This document shows positions 8,881 to 17,194 of a stretch of 43,581 bases of DNA, one piece after another. The DNA comes from Methanoculleus sp. Its GTDB lineage: Archaea; Halobacteriota; Methanomicrobia; Methanomicrobiales; Methanomicrobiaceae. The notes beneath the pieces were generated by a model that saw nothing but the letters and a program-made list of their open reading frames with translations, was not told the origin of the DNA and did not search any database. A program made the translations under genes and the position numbers. How positions within the stretch are numbered: the stretch's first letter is position 1; every line of letters begins with the position of its first letter. Location: contig DSBQ01000001.1 in NCBI GenBank assembly GCA_011045995.1, positions 1-43,581 of the forward strand, written 5' to 3'.

Positions 8881-9411
8881 TTATCCCTCTTCTGCCGGGC
8901 AGATGGCATACATGAGCGAGGGGCGGCCATTGATGGAGAGCTCTTTTTCGAGCTCCATGCCGACCCGACGGGCAAGGGCCGCCGACCGCGTGTTGTCGGT
9001 GGCAGTGTAGGCAAGCACCCGCCGGGCACCGACATCATCGAGCAGGAAGGCGATGAGCCGCTCCAGGGCCTCGGCCGCGTAGCCGTTTCCCCGGCAGTCC
9101 GGCAACAGTGCATAATAGACCTGGACATCCCCGTAATCCCCCACCGTCTCGTACCCGCAGGAACCAACAACCGTTCCCGTCCCCTTCTCCTCAAGAGCGA
9201 ACGCGTAGACGGGATAACGGGTACCATACGAGTTGAGGATGACCTGAAAAAAAGCGGCGACCTCCTGTCCGGTCTGGTTCTCCCTCAGGCCCGTCTGGCG
9301 GATGACCTCTTCATCCGCCAGGAGAAGGGTGAGACCCGCAAGATCGTCCGGCCGGTAAGGCCTGATGCAAAGGCGGTCCGTCTCAAGTGCCTTCGGGATG
9401 CCCGTCTGCAT
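8881..9411 (-). CDS. GNAT N-acetyltransferase, RimJ/RimL type
   Basis: A 176-residue acetyl-CoA-dependent acetyltransferase. It begins ALETDRLCIRPYRPDDL, the standard opening of the RimJ/RimL-like (Acetyltransf_3) branch. In the middle are GTVVGSCGYETVGD and a beta-strand pair leading to the acetyl-CoA pyrophosphate loop CRGNGYAAEAL, then NTRSAALARRVGMELE near the C-terminus. Members acetylate ribosomal protein N-termini, small amines or antibiotics; no substrate can be named. CTATATAG lies exactly 27 nt before the ATG and no Shine-Dalgarno is present, so the transcript is probably leaderless and independent of the MBL gene 46 bp upstream. Confidence 0.85.
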   Translation of the reverse strand: MQTGIPKALETDRLCIRPYRPDDLAGLTLLLADEEVIRQTGLRENQTGQEVAAFFQVILNSYGTRYPVYAFALEEKGTGTVVGSCGYETVGDYGDVQVYYALLPDCRGNGYAAEALERLIAFLLDDVGARRVLAYTATDNTRSAALARRVGMELEKELSINGRPSLMYAICPAEEG

Positions 9412-9434
9412 AATCCAATATATTTACCATATTC

Positions 9435-9442
9435 CTATATAG
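9435..9442 (-). promoter_or_regulatory. TATA box giving a leaderless GNAT transcript
   Basis: CTATATAG, centre about 27 nt upstream of the GNAT ATG (9411), in the 46-bp gap after the MBL-fold gene. Confidence 0.65.
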
Positions 9443-9457
9443 CCTCGCGGAACCGGG

Positions 9458-10297
9458 TCAGCGATACCGCAGCACGGTTCCGACCCCGGTCTCCTTCAGC
9501 GGCGTTTCCCTTGAGAGGGCGTGAAGGGCGTCAAATCCGGTACAATGGCAAGCATGCAGCTCCTTCAGGTTCTCATTTCTCAGGAACCGGGCCGTCTCCT
9601 GTATCCGCTCGCCATCGGCACGCATCAGGTGCAGCCCGCCTACGATATCGATGATCTTTCGTTCCCCCGTCACCTCCTTTGCGTACTGCGCCATGTTGCA
9701 GATACCGGAATGGGAACATCCGGTCAGGATGACGAGCCCCTCTTCCGTCCGGCAGGCAATGGCGGAATCGTCGATGAGCGAATCAGGGACCGGACCGTCC
9801 TCACCCTCGATGATCGCATAGGGGGCCCATTCCTCAAAGGAGAGCGTCCGGGGGATCTCTCCCAAAAAGGCGATATCATCGGTGATCCAGAAGGGATCGC
9901 GGGTCGTCCGGACCGTCGCGGAGGACTGGCAGACGTCCGGGTGGATAAGGGGGCCGACATCCCCCGATTTCTTCGTCCGGCGGCGGCGCCACGCCCACGG
10001 GTGGGAGAGAACCGTCAGGTCGGACAACGGGTGCCCCGCCGTCAGCCGTTCCGACCGGGCGGTCAGATACGGCCCGAGACCCCACGTATGGTCGTTGTGG
10101 CCGTGCGAGAGCACGATATACTCCGCTTCCATCGGATCGATATTCAGCTTGCGGGCATTATGCAGGAAAATGTCGGAATACCCGGTATCGAAGAGAATCG
10201 GGGTCTTGCCGTCATCAAGCCATGCACAAAACCCCGGTTCGGCGAGCAGGTAATGGTCGGTGATCGTCGTATTGTCCACCAGAATGGTAATCTCCAT
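9458..10297 (-). CDS. MBL-fold metal-dependent hydrolase related to methanopterin-pathway RHP synthase-like proteins (COG1237)
   Basis: A 279-residue metallo-beta-lactamase-fold protein. The metal motif is SHGHNDH (H65, H67, D69, H70); further ligands are likely in LTGCSHSGICNM and GGLHLM, and CHCTGFDALHAL closes the protein. This combination is that of COG1237, which is annotated in methanogens as 7,8-dihydropterin-6-methyl-4-(beta-D-ribofuranosyl)-aminobenzene-5'-phosphate synthase. That activity is poorly proven for the family, so a general metal-dependent hydrolase is the safer call. The ATG follows a GAGAGAGGC purine stretch. The gene upstream on the same strand is a TM2-like membrane protein 80 bp away. 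Confidence 0.75.
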   Translation of the reverse strand: MEITILVDNTTITDHYLLAEPGFCAWLDDGKTPILFDTGYSDIFLHNARKLNIDPMEAEYIVLSHGHNDHTWGLGPYLTARSERLTAGHPLSDLTVLSHPWAWRRRRTKKSGDVGPLIHPDVCQSSATVRTTRDPFWITDDIAFLGEIPRTLSFEEWAPYAIIEGEDGPVPDSLIDDSAIACRTEEGLVILTGCSHSGICNMAQYAKEVTGERKIIDIVGGLHLMRADGERIQETARFLRNENLKELHACHCTGFDALHALSRETPLKETGVGTVLRYR

Positions 10298-10377
10298 CAG
10301 AGTGCCTCTCTCTACAGATCTAACCCTTCAAACCATGAAGGTACCACTCGCGACAAAAAAAAGAACGTCCCTTGTCC

Positions 10378-11085
10378 TTACTGCCCGAAGAGCAGACCGG
10401 TCAGGAACCGCCAGGACTCACCGGCAAACCAGAGATACCCTGCAACTGCAAGGATGATCAGCGCGAAATAGACGACATACCCGCCCTGCACCGGGTTTTG
10501 CCACGGAATTTCATTGCGGTTCATCCGGTAAGATGTCCGGTACGCATCATACATCGCATAGGCAATGATCAAGAGGCCGGGGATGATGTAATACATCAGT
10601 CCCACAACGGCGGCGACGAGAAAGAGCAGCGCCTGTGCCAGGTCGCCGTTGTAGATCTGTCCGAGACCGGGTATAATCGAAAGCACCGCCGCCTTGACCG
10701 GGCTCTTGTATCCCTGCTCCTCGCAGCTCATCACATTCTCGGCAGAAGGGCCACGGTCGGCCGCTTCCTCAGCGAGGGATGCCGCCACCTCCGGGGGGGC
10801 CTGCTCCGGCTGCCGCTCCGGCTCTTCCGGCTCTTCCGGCATCTCCGGGTACCCAAGGTCCGCCGCCGTCATTGGTGCTTCGGGGTCCGGCCCACGGTCG
10901 GCTGCCTCCCCGGCAAGCTCTTCGGCCATCACTCCGGGGGGCATCTCCTCACGTTCATCATACCCCAGATCCTTCTCGTCCATTCCCTTCCCGGATTCCA
11001 GCCCGCGGTCGGCGGCTTCCTCTGCCAGGTCCCCGACCACTTCGCCCGGCAGTTCCTCCGGTTCGACCCCGTCTTTTCCCCGCAA
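10378..11085 (-). CDS. Membrane protein: three AEEAADRG repeats plus TM2-like module
   Basis: A 235-residue protein of two parts. Residues about 10-130 are acidic and cytoplasmic-looking and hold three copies of a 30-40-residue unit: [L]AEEAADRG...M..KDLGY, [L]AGEAADRG...M..ADLGY and [L]AEEAADRG...M..EEQGY. From about residue 130 comes a TM2-like module, SPVKAAVLSIIPGLGQIYNGDLAQALLF, with two spans and a charged YAMYDAYRTS turn, then a third span and an aromatic C-terminus. TM2 proteins have no general known function. The start appears to be TTG 11085 preceded by GAGG 5 nt upstream; CTATATAG at 11128-11136 is its likely TATA box. I do not recognise the repeat. A Zn-ribbon paralogue lies next door. 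Confidence 0.7.
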   Translation of the reverse strand: MRGKDGVEPEELPGEVVGDLAEEAADRGLESGKGMDEKDLGYDEREEMPPGVMAEELAGEAADRGPDPEAPMTAADLGYPEMPEEPEEPERQPEQAPPEVAASLAEEAADRGPSAENVMSCEEQGYKSPVKAAVLSIIPGLGQIYNGDLAQALLFLVAAVVGLMYYIIPGLLIIAYAMYDAYRTSYRMNRNEIPWQNPVQGGYVVYFALIILAVAGYLWFAGESWRFLTGLLFGQ

Positions 11086-11245
11086 TGCATCCTCAGGCCT
11101 AGTAGTACCATGCCGTAATACCCCGACCCACTATATAGCCATTTAAAGAAAATGAGCTCATTCCGGGGGTATATTGGGGGATAGCCCGGCACCATCAGGT
11201 AGCGTGTACCGGGTAATTACCGGGACACCGGACGGGCCGTGTCCC

Positions 11246-11698
11246 TTATGCGGAGAAGAGAAAGAACATCTGCGCGACCGAGGCGGCGGCAAACACGGCA
11301 AGCACCCAGAGGACTGCATAGAGAACGGCCTGGACCGCTACCATCTCCCGGAACTCTGCCTCTCCGGTGTTCATCATCATCGCCGTCTTCCATGCATCCC
11401 AGATCCCCAGCACATGGATGATCAGGCCGGGAATCACATACAATACGGCACCAAAGGCAACCCCGAGGAGGAGGAGGACGCCCTTTTTGTACTGACCGTT
11501 GTAGACCTGCCCGAATCCCGGGAAGACGAGCGAGAGCAGCGCCGCCGCCTTCACGTTCTTCTGGGGCGGGGGAAGGGGTGTTCCACCGGCCGCCTCTGCA
11601 CACGCCACACAGGGTGCCCCCTCAAAGGGCAGCGGCTCACCGCAGACGCGGCAGCGGGCCGGCCCCAGTACCGCCGGCCGTTGATTATCCCCGTTCAT
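11246..11698 (-). CDS. Zinc-ribbon plus TM2-like membrane protein
   Basis: A 150-residue paralogue of the adjacent protein. Residues about 16-34 form a zinc ribbon, CRVCGEPLPFEGAPCVAC (two CxxC pairs), then a proline-rich linker, then the TM2-like module from about residue 48: KAAALLSLVFPGFGQVYNGQYKKGVLLL, two spans, IWDAWKTAMM, and a last hydrophobic segment. The PGxGQxYNGQ turn is shared with the proteins at 10378-11085 and 38417-38626. A zinc ribbon before a membrane module is common in archaeal and bacterial TM2/DUF5683-type proteins; the role is unknown. It starts at ATG 11698, and the gap to the other gene (160 bp) contains a separate promoter for that gene. Confidence 0.75.
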   Translation of the reverse strand: MNGDNQRPAVLGPARCRVCGEPLPFEGAPCVACAEAAGGTPLPPPQKNVKAAALLSLVFPGFGQVYNGQYKKGVLLLLGVAFGAVLYVIPGLIIHVLGIWDAWKTAMMMNTGEAEFREMVAVQAVLYAVLWVLAVFAAASVAQMFFLFSA

Positions 11699-11785
11699 AT
11701 CAATGGTTGGTTGTGGGGGAGAAATTGAATACTTTGTGATTCATCCGGGAACGATCGCCCTCCATCGCCCGCACAGGGGAGCGGG

Positions 11786-13627
11786 TCAGGCCTCCCGTAT
11801 CCGGAACATCCCCTCCGGCACCGTCATCTCGAACCGTGCACCCTCGCCGGGCACACCCGTCTCCCTGACGGCAATCCCGGTGAGATCAAGAATTTCCCGT
11901 GTCAGGAAAAGCCCAAATCCTGTGTTCTCCCCATATCCACGCTCGAATATGCGGTCTTTCTTATCGGCAGGTATGCCTCTCCCGTCGTCTGCGACGGTGA
12001 GGATCAGCCCGTCACCCGACCGCTCGCCGGTGATCGTGACGGCCGTCACCCCCCCGCCATGCCTGAGGGCGTTGTCCAGAAGGTTGTAGATGACCTTTGC
12101 AAACATCGGGTCGGCGTATACCTCAACACCCGGGCAGGAACAGGCGACGGCAATATCCCGGTAGGCCGGGTCGGAGGCGACCGAGGCAATCACCCGGCAG
12201 ACATCCTGCCACTCGGGTGAGGTCACCCCGAGGTTCTGGTAATCGCCGGTGAAACGGATCTGCTGTTCGATGGATGTCGTCGCGTTGAAGATCCGCCGGA
12301 GGGAGATCCCGAGGGGACTGGCATCATCCACCTCCCCGTCCATCGCGATCAGCTCCCCGGTCATCCGGATGGCCGTCACCTGGTTGAGGATGTCGTGCCG
12401 GGTCACCGAGGAGAGGAGGTTGAGCTTCCGGTTCGCCCGGAGGATCGCCTCCTGGTAGGTCTGGAGATCGGTGACGTCCATATTCGCGCCTGCGATGACG
12501 CACGGCCGGCCGCCGTCCCCCGCCTCGATCACCCTGCAGATGGTCCGCATCCATCGCCATACATCACCATCTGCCGTCGAACGGTACTTGATCTCGCCCG
12601 ATGCCGTCTCTCCGCGTACCATGGCACCAAGCAGCCCCTCCACCTCGCCCCGGTCCTCGGGATGCACATCGCCGGAGATGAAGGCGGCAAGGGCCGCCCC
12701 GGAGGGGTTGCCTGCCGCCGCCGTCACCATGCCGGTGGGGTCATCCATCACCATCTCCCCGTCGGCGAGGTTGACATACCATGTCGCCAGATGCGCTCCT
12801 TCCATCGCAAGGGAGAGACGTTCCCGGTTTTGCCGTAGTTTACGCTCGAGCTCCCGCTGCGGCGTGATATCGACCGCCGATTCGAGGATCCCGATCACGG
12901 CCCCCGAAGCCCCTTCGACCGGATGGCACCGGACCTCCAAAACCTTTCCTGCAGCCGTGGTCACCTCTGCGGCCTGGACCCCGGCATAGCGTGCCCCGCC
13001 CGATGCGACCGGGCATCCCCGGCACGGCTCCTGCACGCCATGGAGAAGTTCATAGCAGAAGGGGGACTCACCCCCGGCCCCTGCCGCCGATGCGGGGTGA
13101 TTTGCCCAGATGACCCGCATGTCCGGTTCCAGGAACATCAGGGTCCCTGATATACCGGCGATATCCTGAAGTATCCGGTTCATTTCACTTGCGAAGGCGA
13201 GCAGGGATCGGGCGGTGACGATGCCTGCCACCCCGCCGTTCCCGGTCACCGGCAGGCGCCGGATATGGTGGCGGGCCATGATCTCTGCGGCCTCCCCGGC
13301 GGTCGCCGTTGCATCGACCGTGATCAGGGGTGACGCCATCACCTCCCTAGCCAGCACGGTCGCCGGCAAATGGCCGGCCGCGACCACCTTTCTGGAGATG
13401 TCCTGTTCGGTGATGATCCCGACGGGCTCGTCTCCTTCGCAGACGATGCAGCTGCCGATACCGTGTTCTGCCATAAGTTGTGCAGCGAAGGCAACCGTAT
13501 CTTCCGGACTGACGGTGATCAACTGCTCCTCCATCAGGCCCCGGACCCGGACCTTTGCCTCGATATCGATGAATCCCTGTCCCTCATGCTCCATACCGGA
13601 AACCTCCCCCTCCGGCGGACCCTGCAC
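11786..13627 (-). CDS. Sensor histidine kinase with CBS pair and PAS domains
   Basis: A soluble 613-residue kinase without membrane spans. Domain order: two CBS motifs at about 28-150 (GLMEEQLITVSPEDTV; REVMASPLITVDATA), which often bind adenosyl ligands; a PAS-like region at about 155-265 with three cysteines (FCYELLHGVQEPCRGCP), possibly binding a metal or cofactor; a second PAS/PAC at about 275-390; then the dimerisation box SSVTRHDILNQVTAI with phosphoacceptor H411, typical of methanogen kinases. The ATPase has NLLDNALRHGG, DDGRGIPADKKDRIFE and GFGLFLTREI. No response regulator is adjacent, so the output is unknown. Starts at 13627 or eleven codons inside are equally possible. Confidence 0.88.
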   Translation of the reverse strand: MQGPPEGEVSGMEHEGQGFIDIEAKVRVRGLMEEQLITVSPEDTVAFAAQLMAEHGIGSCIVCEGDEPVGIITEQDISRKVVAAGHLPATVLAREVMASPLITVDATATAGEAAEIMARHHIRRLPVTGNGGVAGIVTARSLLAFASEMNRILQDIAGISGTLMFLEPDMRVIWANHPASAAGAGGESPFCYELLHGVQEPCRGCPVASGGARYAGVQAAEVTTAAGKVLEVRCHPVEGASGAVIGILESAVDITPQRELERKLRQNRERLSLAMEGAHLATWYVNLADGEMVMDDPTGMVTAAAGNPSGAALAAFISGDVHPEDRGEVEGLLGAMVRGETASGEIKYRSTADGDVWRWMRTICRVIEAGDGGRPCVIAGANMDVTDLQTYQEAILRANRKLNLLSSVTRHDILNQVTAIRMTGELIAMDGEVDDASPLGISLRRIFNATTSIEQQIRFTGDYQNLGVTSPEWQDVCRVIASVASDPAYRDIAVACSCPGVEVYADPMFAKVIYNLLDNALRHGGGVTAVTITGERSGDGLILTVADDGRGIPADKKDRIFERGYGENTGFGLFLTREILDLTGIAVRETGVPGEGARFEMTVPEGMFRIREA

Positions 13628-13669
13628 GTCCGCATGTGAAGATGCTATGCAGAAATGGTATGTTAAGCG

Positions 13670-13676
13670 AAAAAAA
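13670..13676 (-). terminator. Oligo-T run after the glutamate-synthase-like gene
   Basis: Seven minus-strand T residues 33 nt beyond the stop at 13709, before the histidine kinase start. A simple archaeal-type terminator. Confidence 0.45.
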
Positions 13677-13708
13677 GGTGTGTATCCGTCTGTAGCCGGG
13701 CGCTATGC

Positions 13709-15145
13709 CTACACGTGCCGGATCCGGGTATTTCCGGATATCTCCGAATGTGTGGTGCAAAGGTCGTCCACCGAAAGGGCATGGATATCGCTGCGGCCGC
13801 AGAGACGGCAGAACATCTCCAGTTCCTCAGCGGTTGCGTGGAAGAAGTTCTCGACCCCGCGGGCGCCGGTCGTGATGTCCAGCCGTTTTCGCAGGTCAGG
13901 TTCCTGGGTGGTGACTCCCGTCGGACACTGCCCGGTATGGCATATGCGGTACTGGTCACAGCCGGCGGCGATCATCGCGGCCGTCCCGAGGGCCACGGCA
14001 TCGGCCCCGAGGGCAAGGGCCTTTGCGATATCCGATGAGATACGGTACCCTCCGGTAACAACCAGGGAGATTCCCTCCACCCCGTGCTCGTCGAAGTAGC
14101 GGCATGCCCGGTCGACGGCATAGACCGAGGGCACCGAGGTAGCATCCTTGACCGACTTGGGAGAGGCCGCCGTCCCTCCCGGGCGGCCGTCGATCGTGAT
14201 GAAGTCCGGGTCTGCCGCAACAGCCACCTCCAGGTCCCCCTCAATATCCCCGGCGGCGAACTTCACCCCCACCGGCCGGCCGCCGCTGCGGTCCCGCAGC
14301 TCACCGACCGTAGCCTTAAGATCGTCTGCTGTGCTGATACCTGCAAACTGTGCAGGGCTGTGGATATCATGCCCCACGGGAAACCCGCGTATACGGGCGA
14401 TCTCGGGGGTCACCTTGCTCCCGGGCAGCATCCCTCCCATCCCCGGTTTGGCCGACTGGGAAAACTTCATCTCAATGGCGTCCGAAGTGCGCAGATACTC
14501 GTCGGTGAGGCTGTACCGGTTCGGCACATACTCAAAGATATAGCGGTAGGCATGCTCCTTCTCCTCATCAAGGACCCCGCCTTCCCCCGACCCGATGGCG
14601 GTGCCCGCTGCGGCCGAACCCATCGCAAGGGCGACCTTCGCTTCGCGGGAGAGCGCCCCGAAGGACATGTGGGTGACGAAGAACGGCAGCTGGAGTTCCA
14701 TGGGCTGCTTCGCCTTCGGCCCGATGACGGTCTGCAGGGAGACCGGTTCGTCGGGATTGAGGGGGAGGCGGGCAAGACCCGCCGCGATGATGAGAATCTC
14801 GTCCCATGAGACCCGGAGATTGGCGCTTCGCATCGGCTCGATGAGAGGGCGCCCCGTCCCGGCCATCGTCTTGATCTCAACAAAATGCGGTTCTATGAAG
14901 ACGGGTTCACGACAGAGGCGTGCACCCGGGTCCTCCTCGATGAATTCACGGACCTCCTCCTGGACGCTCTCGTGCATCACCCCCGGCAGTTTCTGCAGGT
15001 GGGTCCGGTCCGACCGGCAGACCGGACATTGCCAGTCGTCATCCAGCTCGTCGGGGGTCGTCCCGGCGGGAATATTTCCTTCGGCAGAACCAAGGTCCGA
15101 ATCGTACTCGAATGAATTGCAGACATTACACCTGTACATCCCCAT
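13709..15145 (-). CDS. Glutamate synthase-like FMN protein with N-terminal rubredoxin domain
   Basis: A 478-residue protein. Residues about 1-55 are a rubredoxin-type domain, MYRCNVC with later WQCPVCRSD, i.e. two CxxC pairs holding one iron. The rest is the FMN-binding glutamate synthase alpha/beta-barrel: THMSFGALSREAK, GTAIGSGEGG, GGMLPGSKV, SPAQFAGI, DGRPGGTAASP and VVTGGYRISSDIAKALALGA, then the iron-sulfur loop near the C-terminus, CDQYRICHTGQCPTGV. Archaeal GltB-like proteins lack the amidotransferase domain and draw on ammonia or partner subunits. The fused rubredoxin probably feeds electrons to the FMN. ATG 15145 is chosen because GGAGGAGA lies about 6 nt upstream; the in-frame GTG at 15163 includes that very signal. 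Confidence 0.88.
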   Translation of the reverse strand: MGMYRCNVCNSFEYDSDLGSAEGNIPAGTTPDELDDDWQCPVCRSDRTHLQKLPGVMHESVQEEVREFIEEDPGARLCREPVFIEPHFVEIKTMAGTGRPLIEPMRSANLRVSWDEILIIAAGLARLPLNPDEPVSLQTVIGPKAKQPMELQLPFFVTHMSFGALSREAKVALAMGSAAAGTAIGSGEGGVLDEEKEHAYRYIFEYVPNRYSLTDEYLRTSDAIEMKFSQSAKPGMGGMLPGSKVTPEIARIRGFPVGHDIHSPAQFAGISTADDLKATVGELRDRSGGRPVGVKFAAGDIEGDLEVAVAADPDFITIDGRPGGTAASPKSVKDATSVPSVYAVDRACRYFDEHGVEGISLVVTGGYRISSDIAKALALGADAVALGTAAMIAAGCDQYRICHTGQCPTGVTTQEPDLRKRLDITTGARGVENFFHATAEELEMFCRLCGRSDIHALSVDDLCTTHSEISGNTRIRHV

Positions 15146-15274
15146 AACGCTCTCCTCCGGCACCCGGTGCCGGATATGCTGATGCCCGGATATTTCTGCC
15201 GATCACAGTTAAACCTTCGTGCCTGGCGGCGCATGCCGTATGTGAAAGGACGGGATGACCCCGCCTGATGCTTC

Positions 15275-15281
15275 AAAAAAA
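15275..15281 (-). terminator. Oligo-T run directly after thiC
   Basis: Seven minus-strand T residues follow the thiC TAA (15282-15284) with no gap. No hairpin is needed for archaeal oligo-T termination. Confidence 0.5.
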
Positions 15282-16553
15282 TTATTTGGGGGGCTTTTTC
15301 AGGATATCACGGACAAGTTTAACGGCACAGAGGTCACCGCACATCGAGCAGGTATCGACCTCGCCGTCCCGTTCGTGAATCCTGCGGGCGTGCTCCGGGA
15401 AGAGGGCCTGGACAAACTGCTCGTCCCAGTCGAGACGGCGGCGGGCGTCGGCCATCTGCCGTTCCCCCTCGCCAAACCATGCCTCCCCGCGGCGGGTGGT
15501 GTCCCCGACATGCGCGGCAAGCTTTGCCACCCGCGTCCCCTCGATGATATCGTCGATGTCGGGGAGGGCGAGGTGTTCTGCAGGAGAGACCATGCAGAGG
15601 AAATCCGCCCCTGCCATCGCGGCGATCGCCCCCCCGATCGCCCCGGAGACGTGGTCATACCCCGGTACGATGTCCGTCACGAGCGGGCCGAGGAGGTAGA
15701 GCGGTGCATAGTCGCTGAGTTCTTTTATCATCTTCACGTTGTACGTGATCTGGTCGACCGGAATGTGCCCCGGCCCCTCGATCATGCGCTGGACACCTTC
15801 TTCCTGGCAACGGGCCGCGAGGCGGCCGAGGTTCAGGTACTCCACCGTCTTTGCCTTGCGTGTTGCGTCGACGACCGCCCCGGGACGCATGCCGTCGCCG
15901 AGCGAGACACATACATCTTCTTCCACCAGGATCTCAAGGAGATAATCAAACTCCGCGTAGAGCGGGTTCTCCTCCCCCGTCGCTGCCATATTAACGGTAT
16001 GAAACGCCCCCCCGCGCGAGACGACGCCCATGACGCGGGGATCCTCCCGCAGGGAGGACAGGGTGTCAAGGTTGACCCCGCAGTGGAGCGTCAGGAAGTC
16101 GACGCCCTGCCGGCAGTGATCGCGTATGGTCGTAAAGAGAAGGTCGGCGTCAACGTCCACCGCACTTCCCGCCCGGCGGACAGCATCGTAGATGGGGACG
16201 GTCCCCACCGGCACATCGAATGCCAGAATACGCTCACGCATCGCCGCCAGATCCCCTCCCGTCGAGAGGTCCATGAGGGCATCGGCGCCGTTCTCCACCG
16301 CCGCCCGGGCCTTGGCCACCTCCATCTCGGGATCACAGCGGATACCGGAGGTGCCGACATTGACGTTCACCTTGACCCGGCATCCCTCACCAATGGCGCA
16401 GAGGCGGTGTTCACGCCGTGGATTTGTCGGGACGACGATCCGACCCCGCGCAATCTGTTTGGCCATTTTTCGGGAATCCATGCCCGCGGCATGCGCCAGT
16501 TTCTCGATCTCCGGCGGCACCGTGTTCAGGCACTCCCGTATCAGGGTCTGCAT
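15282..16553 (-). CDS. thiC: Phosphomethylpyrimidine synthase ThiC
   Basis: ThiC is a radical-SAM enzyme that rearranges 5-aminoimidazole ribotide into hydroxymethylpyrimidine phosphate for thiamine. The protein shows VNVNVGTSG, DALMDLSTGGDL, PVGTVPIYDA, HCGVNL, SRGGAFH, SLGDGMRPG, IEGPGHIPVDQI and, at the C-terminus, CSMCGDLCAVK, the cluster-binding motif. The spacing there is CX2CX3C, one residue shorter than the bacterial CX2CX4C. I chose ATG 16553 (MQTLIREC) because ATAATAA at 16577-16583 lies 27 nt upstream and fits a leaderless transcript; starts at 16562 (ATG) and 16574 (TTG) are possible. No leader long enough for a thiamine riboswitch exists. Confidence 0.93.
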   Translation of the reverse strand: MQTLIRECLNTVPPEIEKLAHAAGMDSRKMAKQIARGRIVVPTNPRREHRLCAIGEGCRVKVNVNVGTSGIRCDPEMEVAKARAAVENGADALMDLSTGGDLAAMRERILAFDVPVGTVPIYDAVRRAGSAVDVDADLLFTTIRDHCRQGVDFLTLHCGVNLDTLSSLREDPRVMGVVSRGGAFHTVNMAATGEENPLYAEFDYLLEILVEEDVCVSLGDGMRPGAVVDATRKAKTVEYLNLGRLAARCQEEGVQRMIEGPGHIPVDQITYNVKMIKELSDYAPLYLLGPLVTDIVPGYDHVSGAIGGAIAAMAGADFLCMVSPAEHLALPDIDDIIEGTRVAKLAAHVGDTTRRGEAWFGEGERQMADARRRLDWDEQFVQALFPEHARRIHERDGEVDTCSMCGDLCAVKLVRDILKKPPK

Positions 16554-16576
16554 AACTGACATTTGGTGGTACAACC

Positions 16577-16583
16577 TTATTAT
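16577..16583 (-). promoter_or_regulatory. TATA box for leaderless thiC
   Basis: Minus-strand ATAATAA centred 27 nt before the ATG at 16553. It lies in the 35-bp gap shared with the divergent MBL gene (ATG 16589), whose own promoter must lie inside thiC. Confidence 0.45.
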
Positions 16584-16588
16584 CCTGC

Positions 16589-17185
16589 ATGCAGGTCAGA
16601 TGGATTCCGGGGGACGGTTACTATGCAAATGCCTATCTCCGGGGAAATGTGCTCGTCGACGCAGGGGTGACACCGATGCAGGTGGCAAACTACCGTGATC
16701 AGATCGAGTGGATTGTGCTGACCCACTGCCACTTTGATCACATTGCGCATGCTCATGAGATCGCCCACATGTGCGATGCACAGCTCTGCATGCACGAAGA
16801 CGATGCCGAAGGGCTCGGCGCCGATGAACGGACACTTGCAATGATCTTCGGCGAGCGTGCTCCGCCGCTGAAGATTGCCCGGACTCTGCGGGACGGGGAC
16901 GAGGTCGAAGGGCTCAGGGTGATCCATACGCCCGGCCATACGCCCGGAGGGATCTGTCTCTGGGACGCCGATGAGCGCAACCTCTTCTCCGGGGACACGG
17001 TCTTTTCCGACGGCGGAGTGGGCAGAACAGATTTTCCCGGCGGGAGTCTCGCCGACCTGAAGGCGTCTCTCGAGCGGCTCTCCGCCCTGGATGTGAAGGG
17101 ACTCTATCCCGGCCACGGCCCTGCGGTGGAATCGGACGGGGCGTTGCACATAAAAGCGGCCCTCAGGATGCTGGCGTTCTGCTGA
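16589..17185 (+). CDS. MBL-fold hydrolase, glyoxalase II-like
   Basis: A 198-residue single-domain metallo-beta-lactamase-fold protein. The dinuclear metal motif is THCHFDH (H46, H48, D50, H51); the later ligands are in HTPGHTPGGICLWD, LFSGDTVFSDG and YPGHGPA. This is the compact type often called hydroxyacylglutathione hydrolase-like, although methanogens lack glutathione, so the natural thioester or other substrate is unknown. It is divergent from thiC with 35 bp between start codons. The next gene (DUF123) follows after 9 bp and the flavoprotein after that with a 4-bp overlap, so the three are probably co-transcribed. Confidence 0.85.
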   Translation: MQVRWIPGDGYYANAYLRGNVLVDAGVTPMQVANYRDQIEWIVLTHCHFDHIAHAHEIAHMCDAQLCMHEDDAEGLGADERTLAMIFGERAPPLKIARTLRDGDEVEGLRVIHTPGHTPGGICLWDADERNLFSGDTVFSDGGVGRTDFPGGSLADLKASLERLSALDVKGLYPGHGPAVESDGALHIKAALRMLAFC

Positions 17186-17194
17186 GAACGAACC

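Noticed and set aside
16554-16588. Thiamine (TPP) riboswitch before thiC
   Set aside because: Only 35 bp separate thiC from the divergent start codon and the transcript seems leaderless, leaving no room for an aptamer.
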